DNA from: Phytoactinopolyspora limicola
Lineage (GTDB): Bacteria; Actinomycetota; Actinomycetes; Jiangellales; Jiangellaceae
Reading direction: 5' to 3'
DNA: 64,000 nt
Assembly (NCBI RefSeq): GCF_011320225.1
Contig: NZ_JAAOEN010000005.1
Location: 37,515-101,514 of the forward strand
A program made the translations under genes and the position numbers. Positions 34,945-42,654 of this stretch are shown here, piece after piece; the first letter of the stretch is position 1; each line of letters starts with the position of its first letter. The notes under the pieces were generated by a model. The model saw only the letters and a program-made list of their open reading frames with translations. It did no database searches and was not told the DNA's origin.

Positions 34945-36621
34945 GTGGGCCACGTCGACCTGAACTCGATCTCCTTCACCCTGCCGGACGGGAGGGTGTT
35001 GCTCGACGACGTCTCGTTCCGCGTGGGGGACGGCGCCAAGGTGGCCCTGGTTGGTGCCAACGGCTCGGGCAAGACCACGCTCCTGCGGATCGTCGGGGGC
35101 GATCTCAACCCACACGAAGGTGCGGTGACCCGCAGCGGTGGGCTGGGCATCATGCGGCAGTTCGTCGCCCGCGACGTCGAGGACGTCCGTTCCCTGCTGC
35201 TGTCGGTGGCACCGCCGCGGGTGCGCCGTGCGGCCGCGGCCGTCGACGATGCCGAGCTGGCGATGATGGAACGCGACGACGAACCAGCCCAGCTGGCTTA
35301 CGCCACGGCGCTGGCCGAGTGGGCCGACGCCGGCGGTTACGAGGCGGAGGTCCGGTGGGACGTGTGCACCATGTCAGCCCTCGGCGTGCCGTACGAGAGG
35401 TGCCGGTGGCGACAGGTGTCGTCGTTGTCGGGCGGTGAGCAGAAGAGGCTGGTCCTTGAGGCCCTGCTACATGGTCCGGACGAAGTTTTGCTCCTCGACG
35501 AGCCGGACAACTTCCTCGACGTGCCAGGTAAGCGGTGGCTGGAGGAACGGCTCGCGGAGACCCCCAAGACGGTCCTCTACGTCAGCCACGATCGTGAACT
35601 GCTGGCCCGCACCGCCACCCACGTCGTGACGGTCGAACTTGGCGCCGCGGGCAACACCGCGTGGGTACACCCAGGCGGGTTCGCCTCGTACCACGAAGCC
35701 CGGCAGAACAGGTTCGCCCGGCTGGAAGAACTGCGTCGACGCTGGGACGACGAACACGCGAAGCTGACGGCACTCGTGCAAATGTACAAACAGAAGGCGG
35801 CGTACAACTCCGGCATGGCGTCGCGATACCGATCGGCACAGACCCGGCTGCGACGGTTCGAGGAGGCCGGACCACCCGAGGCGCAGCCGCGCGAGCAGAA
35901 CGTCCGCATGCGGCTGCGGGGCGGGCGCACCGGCAAACGGGCCGTGGTGTGCGAAGGGTTGGAGCTGACCGGCCTGATGCGGCCCTTCGACCTCGAGGTG
36001 TGGTTCGGTGAGCGGGTCGCGGTGCTCGGATCGAATGGATCCGGCAAGTCCCACTTTCTGCGGTTGCTCGCCGGCGGCGGCACCGCCCCGGAGACCGAGC
36101 ACCTGCCGGTAGGCGACGTTCCGGTCGAGCCGGTCCGCCACTCCGGTATCGCTCGGCTGGGCGCGCGGGTGCGCCCGGGATGGTTCGCGCAGACGCACGA
36201 GCATCCGGAGCTGGCCGGCCGTACGCTGCTGGAGGTGCTGCATCGCGGCGACGGCCGACGCGTCGGCCTGCCCCGGGAGGACGCCGGGCGCGTACTCGAC
36301 CGATACGAGCTGGCCTACGCAGCTGAGCAGGCGTTCGACTCGTTGTCCGGCGGTCAGCAGGCGAGGTTCCAGATCCTGCTACTGGAACTGTCCGGCGCCA
36401 CGCTGCTCCTGCTGGACGAGCCGACCGACAACCTCGACCTTGTGTCGGCCGAGGCACTGCAGGATGGTCTGGCCGCATTCGAGGGGACAGTCCTGGCGGT
36501 AACCCACGATCGCTGGTTTGCGCGTGACTTCGACCGGTTCCTCGTGTTCGGTGCCGACGGTGCGGTGTACGAATCCCCAGAGCCGGTGTGGGATGAAGCC
36601 CGCGTCGCCCGCCCCCGCTAG
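34945..36621 (+). CDS. ABC-F family ATPase
   Basis: A 558-aa soluble protein with two ABC cassettes and no membrane segment. Cassette 1 has Walker A GANGSGKT (37-44), signature LSGGEQKR and LLLDEPDNFLDV. Cassette 2 has GSNGSGKS, LSGGQQAR and LLLLDEPTDNLDLV. The charged helical linker with NRFARLEELRRRWDDEHAKL matches ABC-F proteins, which act on ribosomes in translation factor or antibiotic-resistance roles. The start is a GTG at 34945. It may be an EttA-like housekeeping factor or a resistance protein; sequence alone does not decide. A fold-back repeat begins 5 nt after the stop. Confidence 0.9.
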   Translation: MGHVDLNSISFTLPDGRVLLDDVSFRVGDGAKVALVGANGSGKTTLLRIVGGDLNPHEGAVTRSGGLGIMRQFVARDVEDVRSLLLSVAPPRVRRAAAAVDDAELAMMERDDEPAQLAYATALAEWADAGGYEAEVRWDVCTMSALGVPYERCRWRQVSSLSGGEQKRLVLEALLHGPDEVLLLDEPDNFLDVPGKRWLEERLAETPKTVLYVSHDRELLARTATHVVTVELGAAGNTAWVHPGGFASYHEARQNRFARLEELRRRWDDEHAKLTALVQMYKQKAAYNSGMASRYRSAQTRLRRFEEAGPPEAQPREQNVRMRLRGGRTGKRAVVCEGLELTGLMRPFDLEVWFGERVAVLGSNGSGKSHFLRLLAGGGTAPETEHLPVGDVPVEPVRHSGIARLGARVRPGWFAQTHEHPELAGRTLLEVLHRGDGRRVGLPREDAGRVLDRYELAYAAEQAFDSLSGGQQARFQILLLELSGATLLLLDEPTDNLDLVSAEALQDGLAAFEGTVLAVTHDRWFARDFDRFLVFGADGAVYESPEPVWDEARVARPR

Positions 36622-36626
36622 TTGTG

Positions 36627-37143
36627 CACCTGATCGTCGTTTGTGCGCCTGATCGTTCTCATGGCGACGATCAGATGCGCGAAGCCTCGGCTCACCGCGG
36701 TCAACAACGGACCTGTGCATCCGCTCAAGTCTCACGTTTCGGACGCTCGTGGATCAGATGCTGTGACAGGGGCGAACACGCGGCTCCTTGCATCTGATCG
36801 CCAGAGTTCGTTCATCGTGCTGGTGGCCGCCGTTGATCTTCGCAGAGGGTGGCACGCTGAGCGGTTCCACAAATCGGACAAAGTGCCCACGTTTACGGCA
36901 CCTCACCGTGCCACGCACGACACCTCGCCGTGCCGCGCACGACACGTCACCGTCCCAGGCGTGCGCTGGCGATCAGATGCGCAACGCGAGGCCTGAGCCG
37001 CTCTTACGACATCTGATCGCCATATGTCCATGAGGTGAGATGTGACGAGGTGTGCTCACCCGGGGTTTGCCGCGGTTAACGGTGGCGGTGCGCATCTGAT
37101 CGTCGCCATGAGAACGATCAGGCGCACAAACGACGATCAGGTG
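36627..37143. repeat. GATCAG fold-back element with 54-bp TIRs (C2)
   Basis: A 517-bp noncoding element. Its terminal inverted repeats (36627-36680 and 37090-37143) are identical over 54 of 54 positions, beginning CACCTGATCGTCGTTTGTGC. The interior has further GATCAGATGC/GCATCTGATC motifs at about 36751, 36790, 36970 and 37009, alternating in direction. It starts 5 nt after the ABC-F stop and ends before the rplM promoter. No transposase ORF is present, which makes it MITE-like. No credible gene lies in 36622-37168. Confidence 0.85.
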
Positions 37144-37168
37144 ACAAAGTGGGGTGGGGGGCGCTGTT

Positions 37169-37198
37169 TTGACCGCGTGGCCCTGAGGCGAGTAATCT
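37169..37198 (+). promoter_or_regulatory. Probable housekeeping promoter of rplM-rpsI
   Basis: TTGACC (37169-37174) and TAATCT (37193-37198) are 18 nt apart, close to the sigma-A consensus, followed by an A/T-poor leader of about 85 nt to the rplM GTG. The long leader could hold a ribosomal-protein autoregulation site. The promoter begins 26 nt after the end of the fold-back element. Confidence 0.65.
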
Positions 37199-37291
37199 AG
37201 GTCGTCGTTGTGCGTGTCGGTAGCTGCCTGCTATCGGGTGGTGGCACGCCCAGACCGGAACCATCCTCCGACCTAGCGAAGGCCTACGACC

Positions 37292-37735
37292 GTGCGCACG
37301 TATAGCCCCAAGCCCGGTGATGTCGAGCGTCAGTGGCATGTCATCGACGCCACCGACGTCGTCCTCGGCCGGCTCGCCTCCCATGTTGCCACCTTGCTGC
37401 GTGGCAAGCACAAGCCCACCTACGCTCCGCACATCGACACCGGCGACTTCGTCGTCGTCATCAATGCGGACAAGATCGCGCTGAGTGGCAACAAGCTGGA
37501 GCAGAAGATCGACTACCGGCACTCCGGTCGCCCGGGTGGCCTTCGCTCCACCACCTACGCCGAGCTGCTGCAGAAGAACCCGCGCCGCGTCATCGAGAAG
37601 GCGGTCAAGGGGATGCTGCCGCACAACAGCATGGGTCGCAAGATGCTGACCAAGCTGAAGGTCTACGCCGGTCCGGAGCACCCGCACCAGGCCCAGAAGC
37701 CGGCTCAATTCGAGATCGGCCAGCTCACCCAGTGA
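37292..37735 (+). CDS. rplM: 50S ribosomal protein L13
   Basis: The 147-aa protein is a clear L13: [30 protein letters not shown] at the N-terminus, [16 protein letters not shown], and the [29 protein letters not shown] tail region. It binds 23S rRNA early in large-subunit assembly. The GTG start is standard for this gene in actinobacteria. It is co-transcribed with rpsI, which follows at once. Confidence 0.98.
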   Translation: MRTYSPKPGDVERQWHVIDATDVVLGRLASHVATLLRGKHKPTYAPHIDTGDFVVVINADKIALSGNKLEQKIDYRHSGRPGGLRSTTYAELLQKNPRRVIEKAVKGMLPHNSMGRKMLTKLKVYAGPEHPHQAQKPAQFEIGQLTQ

Positions 37736-37740
37736 GCGTG

Positions 37741-38250
37741 ATGAACACCATGACCACCACCGTGAGTGAGGACATGACCGAGACCACCGCTGAGACCGGG
37801 GCCGAGGAGGCCACGACCGAGACGTTCACGTCCGAGTCGACGCCGTCGCGTTTCTCCGCCATCGAGCCTGCCACCGCCACCGGCCGCCGTAAGGAGGCCA
37901 TCGCGCGGGTACGTATCGCACCTGGCACCGGCCAGTGGAAGATCAACGGCCGCCCGCTCGACGAGTACTTCCCGAACAAGGTTCACCAGCAGCTGATCCG
38001 TTCGCCGTTTGTCGAGCTGGAGCTGGACGGCAAGTACGACGTCGCGGCTCGCCTCGACGGTGGCGGCACCTCCGGGCAGGCTGGCGCGCTGCGCCTCGCT
38101 ATTGCTCGCGCGCTGAACGAGGCCGACGCCGACAACAACCGCCCGGTGCTGAAGAAGGCTGGCTTCCTCACTCGTGACGCCCGCGTCACCGAGCGTAAGA
38201 AGGCTGGACTCAAGAAGGCCCGGAAGGCTTCCCAGTACAGCAAGCGCTGA
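37741..38250 (+). CDS. rpsI: 30S ribosomal protein S9
   Basis: The 169-aa protein has a Thr/Glu-rich N-terminal extension of about 35 residues (usual in actinobacteria) and then the S9 core, [33 protein letters not shown], and the C-terminal [11 protein letters not shown] that reaches the P-site tRNA. The ATG at 37741 is 5 nt after the rplM stop; GTGs at 37732 and 37738 in the same frame are alternatives. Two hairpins follow the gene. Confidence 0.97.
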   Translation: MNTMTTTVSEDMTETTAETGAEEATTETFTSESTPSRFSAIEPATATGRRKEAIARVRIAPGTGQWKINGRPLDEYFPNKVHQQLIRSPFVELELDGKYDVAARLDGGGTSGQAGALRLAIARALNEADADNNRPVLKKAGFLTRDARVTERKKAGLKKARKASQYSKR

Positions 38251-38355
38251 TCTGCACCGGATGTCCGCCAGGCCGGTGACGCTGGCGGCGGACTCCATGG
38301 CTGCGCTCATCCGGGCGCGGCGGCACGTGTGCGCGTATCAGTGTGATGAAACCGG

Positions 38356-38374
38356 CCCGTAGCGGCGCTACGGG
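38356..38374 (+). terminator. Hairpin downstream of rpsI
   Basis: CCCGTAGC (38356-38363) and GCTACGGG (38367-38374) with a 3-nt loop. Together with the larger hairpin 17 nt downstream it probably ends the rplM-rpsI transcript. Confidence 0.55.
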
Positions 38375-38390
38375 TAACACGCTTAGCATG

Positions 38391-38425
38391 GTTCGGCCCC
38401 GGGGAGACTCACTCCGGGGCCGAAC
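38391..38425 (+). terminator. 12-bp GC-rich hairpin between rpsI and glmM
   Basis: GTTCGGCCCCGG (38391-38402) and its exact complement (38414-38425) enclose an 11-nt loop. It lies 141 nt after the rpsI stop and 85 nt before glmM, so it is a terminator or a glmM leader structure. Confidence 0.6.
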
Positions 38426-38509
38426 GTGTATCCGCGGGTCGGCGGTGCCATCGTGGATTTGCACGAGCCGTGAGGGTATAGACCCGGCCCCGAGCCAAGG
38501 AGTAGATAC

Positions 38510-39862
38510 GTGGCGAGCCTGTTCGGAACCGATGGCGTACGGGGGTTGGCCAACGTCGATCTCACCGCGGAGTTGGCCCTTGACCTGTCGGTGGCGGCCG
38601 CACACGTGCTCGCCGAGGCCGGAGCTTTCGGTGTCGAGCGGCCTACGGCCGTCGTCGGCCGCGACCCACGTGCGTCGGGTGAGTTCCTTGAGGCAGCTGT
38701 TGTCGCGGGCCTCGCGAGTGCCGGGCTCGACGTCTTGCGGGTTGGGGTGTTGCCCACCCCGGCGGTGGCCTTCCTGACCGGGCGGCTCAACGCGGATCTT
38801 GGTGTGATGTTGTCGGCCAGTCACAACCCGATGCCAGACAACGGCATCAAGTTCTTCGCCCGCGGTGGGCACAAACTCGACGACGCGATCGAAGACGCCA
38901 TCGAGGCTCGGCTACGCGAGCCTTGGAAACGTCCCACGGGTGCTGCGGTCGGGCGGGTTCATGACTACCCGGAGGGCGTGGAGACCTACGTCGCCCATGT
39001 GGTGGGTTCTGCCCCCTACCGGCTCGACGGGCTGAAGGTCGTCGTGGACTGCGCCCACGGCGCGGCGTACGAGGCCGCTCCAGAGGTGCTGAGGCGTCTA
39101 GGTGCGGACGTCGTCGCTATCTGCGCCGAACCTGATGGGCTCAACATCAACGCTGGCTGTGGTTCAACCCATCTCGACCTCCTGATTCAAGCGGTTGCTG
39201 AACACGGTGCCGACGTCGGGATCGCTCATGACGGTGACGCCGATCGTTGTCTGGCGGTGGACGCGGACGGGCAGGTCGTCGACGGCGATCGTATTTTGGC
39301 CGTCCTCGCACTGGCGATGCAGGAGCAGGGTCGGTTGCGCCATGACACGGTGGTGGCGACGGTGATGTCCAATGAAGGACTGCGACTTGCGATGCAGGCG
39401 GCAGGGATTACCGTGGTCGATACCGCCGTCGGTGACCGTTACGTGCTGGAGGCGATGAAAGACCACGGCTATGCCCTAGGTGGCGAGCAGTCCGGGCATG
39501 TGATCTTGCTCGATCACAGCACCACCGGTGACGGTGTGCTCACCGCGACTCATCTGCTCGCGCAGATGTCACACACTGGACGCCCGCTGAGCGAGTTGGC
39601 GGGCGTCGTCGAGAAGCTCCCGCAGGTCCTGGTCAATGTCGGCGGCGTAGACAAGCGCCGGGTCGCCAGTGACCACAACATCCGTGAGGCCGTCGCGGCG
39701 GCGGAGGCAGAGCTCGGACACACTGGGCGGGTACTGCTGCGTCCGTCCGGCACTGAACCCTTGGTAAGGGTTATGGTCGAGGCCGCGACGGCGGAGCAGG
39801 CCGAGGCGGTTGCCAAGCAGCTGGCCGACGTGGTCCGATCCTCCCTGACGCTGGCCGAATGA
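38510..39862 (+). CDS. glmM: Phosphoglucosamine mutase
   Basis: GlmM converts glucosamine-6-phosphate to glucosamine-1-phosphate for peptidoglycan and UDP-GlcNAc synthesis. The 450-aa product has the phosphoserine loop [16 protein letters not shown] (active Ser104), the metal loop DGDADRC, the substrate-specificity GEQSGHVI segment and the phosphate-binding [18 protein letters not shown] precedes the GTG start. Its position after rpsI is conserved in actinobacteria. It converges with the SDR gene, with only 6 nt between the stops. Confidence 0.97.
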   Translation: MASLFGTDGVRGLANVDLTAELALDLSVAAAHVLAEAGAFGVERPTAVVGRDPRASGEFLEAAVVAGLASAGLDVLRVGVLPTPAVAFLTGRLNADLGVMLSASHNPMPDNGIKFFARGGHKLDDAIEDAIEARLREPWKRPTGAAVGRVHDYPEGVETYVAHVVGSAPYRLDGLKVVVDCAHGAAYEAAPEVLRRLGADVVAICAEPDGLNINAGCGSTHLDLLIQAVAEHGADVGIAHDGDADRCLAVDADGQVVDGDRILAVLALAMQEQGRLRHDTVVATVMSNEGLRLAMQAAGITVVDTAVGDRYVLEAMKDHGYALGGEQSGHVILLDHSTTGDGVLTATHLLAQMSHTGRPLSELAGVVEKLPQVLVNVGGVDKRRVASDHNIREAVAAAEAELGHTGRVLLRPSGTEPLVRVMVEAATAEQAEAVAKQLADVVRSSLTLAE

Positions 39863-39868
39863 GCCCGG

Positions 39869-40813
39869 TCAGGGGAGCTTCGGGGGTGCTGGGCGGGCTG
39901 GGGAGCCCACCAGTTCGTGCGAGCGGTCCCAGAGCTGGGCGGCGAGAACCTCGTCGTAGGATGCTTTCGAGGATCGCTTAGGTCGTCGGCCGACGAAGTA
40001 TCTCCCGCTGATGTCCGCAACCTCTGCGCTGGTCACCAGCCAGGCGAGGTCGGTGGCGGAGCATTGCGGATGCCGCGCTCCCGGAACGAGCCGTACGAGC
40101 ACGGGTGCCAGCCGCCGGTAGATGCGCTGGGTCCGGCTCGGATAGTCACGATCAAGACCGGTACTTGGCATTAGCCCAGGGTCGAAGGCGGTGGCTGTCA
40201 CGTCCTGGTCGGCGAGGCGGCGGCTGAGTTCGTAGGTGGTGTAGATGTTCGCCAGTTTCGACGTCGCGTATCGGATCCGCCCATCTTTGGCTGTCTGACC
40301 CAGGTGGACAGCGTCGGGATCGGCGAGGACCCGGGGATCAGCCCAGCGAGGTCCGGGGAAGCCGAGTGCACGATGCGGGCCGAAATGGGTGCCGCTGGAC
40401 ACCAGGACGATCCGTGCGGGTGCCACGAGCTGGTCCAGAAGCAGATTGATGAGTAGGAAGTGACCCAGGTGGTTGGTGCCAAAGGTGAGCTCGTGGCCGT
40501 CGACGGTGCGACGTACGCCGTCAACCACCTGAATACCCGCGTTGCACACCAGTGCGCGTAGCGGTGCCGATGGCGGTTGGTCGGTGAGGCTGGCTACAGC
40601 CGCCCGGATGGAATCGAACGAGGCGAGGTCCATCGGCAGGACATACGCGGAGGCGCCGGGAAACTGGCGGTTGATTTCTGCCGCGACGGCAGCACCGCGG
40701 CTTTGGTCACGGCACCCGAGGATGACGTTCCAGCCTTGGCGGGCGAGTTCGGTGGCCACGTGCCGGCCGAGGCCGGACGACGCGCCGGTGACGAGGGCGG
40801 AAGACGGGGACAT
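39869..40813 (-). CDS. SDR-family oxidoreductase (retinol dehydrogenase-like)
   Basis: A 314-aa SDR of the larger, protochlorophyllide-reductase/retinol-dehydrogenase-like type: TGASSGLGRHVA cofactor motif near the start, CNAG, TNHLGHFLLINLLL, the catalytic Ser in VSSGTHFG and YATSK with Tyr/Lys. The ATG at 40813 is preferred over one 12 nt upstream. It is divergent from a TetR gene, and a perfect palindrome lies in the shared promoter, so it is probably repressed by that regulator and induced by a small molecule. Confidence 0.87.
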   Translation of the reverse strand: MSPSSALVTGASSGLGRHVATELARQGWNVILGCRDQSRGAAVAAEINRQFPGASAYVLPMDLASFDSIRAAVASLTDQPPSAPLRALVCNAGIQVVDGVRRTVDGHELTFGTNHLGHFLLINLLLDQLVAPARIVLVSSGTHFGPHRALGFPGPRWADPRVLADPDAVHLGQTAKDGRIRYATSKLANIYTTYELSRRLADQDVTATAFDPGLMPSTGLDRDYPSRTQRIYRRLAPVLVRLVPGARHPQCSATDLAWLVTSAEVADISGRYFVGRRPKRSSKASYDEVLAAQLWDRSHELVGSPARPAPPKLP

Positions 40814-40838
40814 GAGGCTCCTCAAGGACGTCGTTCAA

Positions 40839-40857
40839 TATGGTACTGAGTACCATA
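40839..40857. promoter_or_regulatory. Perfect palindromic operator for the TetR regulator
   Basis: TATGGTACT-G-AGTACCATA is a perfect 9+1+9 palindrome in the 75-nt gap between the divergent SDR and TetR genes. Size, symmetry and place are typical of a TetR operator that controls both genes. Confidence 0.8.
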
Positions 40858-40888
40858 ACGTACGGAGGCCCAGGTTTACCATTGGCGC

Positions 40889-41515
40889 ATGGCCGTGACA
40901 ATGTCCCTCCGCGAACGTAAACAGCGTCGTACCCGGGACGCCATCGTGGCCGCCGCGATGACACTGTTCGCTGAGTCCGGATTCGACGGCGTGACCGTAG
41001 ACCAGATCGCCGCCCGTGCTGAAGTGGGCCGTACCACCTTCTTCCGCTATTTCCGCGACAAACAGGAGGTGCTGTTCGCAGACGACGGTGAGCTACTCGA
41101 TGTACTGGTCACCGAGCTGGACACCGCGGCGAAGCGACATGGCCCCATCGGGGCCAACCTGGCTGTCGCCACCGAGATCACCCGGACGGGCATCCGGGCA
41201 TTGGCGTCGTCTGTTGAACAGCACTCCGGCTGGCTAGTACTGCGAGAGCGGCTGCTACGGGAGAACCCAGCACTGATGGCACGCCAGCTCCTCAAAGAGC
41301 GCAGGTACGTCCATGCCAGCTGTGAAGTTCTCCAGAGGAACGGTGCCGATGCCGACACCGCTATCCTTGCGGCCTCGCTCGCCGCGGCATGTTACGGAGC
41401 TGCCAGTTCGGTGATCGCCGCAGGCGGTGCGGACGGCACGCGGGGTGGCCTTTCCGGGCTTGCCGACGCCGTGGACGCCACTTTCGATCGGCTAGACGAA
41501 CTCAACTCTTCCTGA
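40889..41515 (+). CDS. TetR-family transcriptional regulator
   Basis: The 208-aa protein has the TetR N-terminal HTH (RKQRRTRDAIVAAAMTLFAE, then VTVDQIAARAEVGRTTFFRYF, about residues 8-55) and a variable helical ligand domain. It probably binds the palindrome at 40839 and represses the divergent SDR gene and itself. The ATG at 40889 is used; another Met lies five codons downstream. Ligand unknown. Confidence 0.9.
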   Translation: MAVTMSLRERKQRRTRDAIVAAAMTLFAESGFDGVTVDQIAARAEVGRTTFFRYFRDKQEVLFADDGELLDVLVTELDTAAKRHGPIGANLAVATEITRTGIRALASSVEQHSGWLVLRERLLRENPALMARQLLKERRYVHASCEVLQRNGADADTAILAASLAAACYGAASSVIAAGGADGTRGGLSGLADAVDATFDRLDELNSS

Positions 41516-41599
41516 ACCGGTAGATAGACGCTGAACGGTCGTCTCGGCGTCCGGAGAAATTCTGTTGCGGCGGCTTGCGGGGCGCCGCACTCTTGAGAC

Positions 41600-42595
41600 A
41601 TGCAGATCCGGCCCATCGCGTCCACCGACGCCACCTTCGACGCCTGGTACGACGTTCATATCCAGGCGTATACCGCTGACTACCCGCACGGCCCGCGATA
41701 TACGCTGAGCGAGCTGAGGGTGCTGCGTACTGGGCGCGCGGATTACGATGTCAAACTCTGGCTCGCCGAGGAAGCGGGGCGTGCCGTCGGCGCCGCGGGG
41801 CTGGCCTTGCCCCTGCGGGACAACCTCACGTTGGCCGAGCCGGAGATCTGGGTTCGACCCGATGCGCGTCGGCAGGGCATCGGCACCGCGCTGCTTCAGA
41901 CGGTGACCCAAGCCTCCGTCGACGCGGGCCGCACCAGTCAGCTGTCCTTCCTGGAGGGGCCGACGCAGAGCCCGGAGACGGCGGGCACTCACTTCGCCGA
42001 ACACCATGGCTTCACCCGGCGGATCACCGAGATCGCACGGGTACAACGACCACCATTCGACCTCGACGCGATTGCCAAGGCGGAAGAGGACGCCCGTCCC
42101 TACGCCTCCGGCTACGAGCTTGTGACGTGGAAGGACCGGGTCCCCGACGAGCACGTCGACGAGCTTGCCCGCCTGGAAGGGCGGCTGAGCACCGATGCGC
42201 CTCTCGGTGAACTCGACTACGAGGCCGAGGTATGGGACGCCGCCAGGATCCGGTCGTCGGAGGAGCGGGCGGCGCTCATGGAACGCCGGGAGTGGGGTGC
42301 GATGGCCGTCGCGCCGGACGGTTCCTTGGCGGGTCTGACTCGTGTGTCGTTGTCTGAGCACAGTGACGACGCTGGGTTCCAGGACTCCACCGTGGTCGAT
42401 CCGGCCCACCGAGGACATCGGCTCGGCCTGCTGCTCAAAGCAGCCAACTTCCGCCAGCTCCTGGACGACCGGCCCGGCGTGCAGGCCATCTGGACGTGGA
42501 ATGCGGACTCCAACGCTCACATGATCAGCATCAACGAGACACTGGGCTACCGGGTGGAAGGGTGGACCGCCGGCTACCAGCGCCCCCTCCCATGA
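41600..42595 (+). CDS. Double-domain GNAT acetyltransferase
   Basis: The 331-aa protein has two GNAT-like halves. The first shows the acetyl-CoA motif VRPDARRQGIGTALLQ (about 91-107). The second has VVDPAHRGHRLGLLLKAANFRQL (about 270-292) and ends INETLGYRVEGWTAGYQRPLP. Tandem GNATs of this size are frequent in actinobacteria and resemble mycothiol synthase, but substrate is unknown. The stop codon lies in a subfamily B palindrome, and the C-terminal Leu-Pro comes from its border. Confidence 0.85.
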   Translation: MQIRPIASTDATFDAWYDVHIQAYTADYPHGPRYTLSELRVLRTGRADYDVKLWLAEEAGRAVGAAGLALPLRDNLTLAEPEIWVRPDARRQGIGTALLQTVTQASVDAGRTSQLSFLEGPTQSPETAGTHFAEHHGFTRRITEIARVQRPPFDLDAIAKAEEDARPYASGYELVTWKDRVPDEHVDELARLEGRLSTDAPLGELDYEAEVWDAARIRSSEERAALMERREWGAMAVAPDGSLAGLTRVSLSEHSDDAGFQDSTVVDPAHRGHRLGLLLKAANFRQLLDDRPGVQAIWTWNADSNAHMISINETLGYRVEGWTAGYQRPLP

Positions 42596-42646
42596 TCATT
42601 GGCTTTTGACTACCGGATCCGGTAGTCAAAAGCCAATGATCATGGG
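42589..42646. repeat. TGATCATTGG palindrome, subfamily B, copy 2
   Basis: A perfect 58-bp palindrome without loop, centred on GGATCC (42615-42620). It supplies the TGA stop (42593-42595) of the GNAT gene and lies 8 nt from the stop of the convergent nuclease gene, where it could end transcripts from both sides. C-rich left and G-rich right flanks repeat the pattern of the other copies. Confidence 0.93.
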
Positions 42647-42654
42647 GAGGAGGG

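Noticed and set aside
1005-37291. Prophage or integrative element
   Set aside because: No integrase, transposase, phage structural gene, tRNA site or direct-repeat att pair was found, so only a general insertion is proposed.
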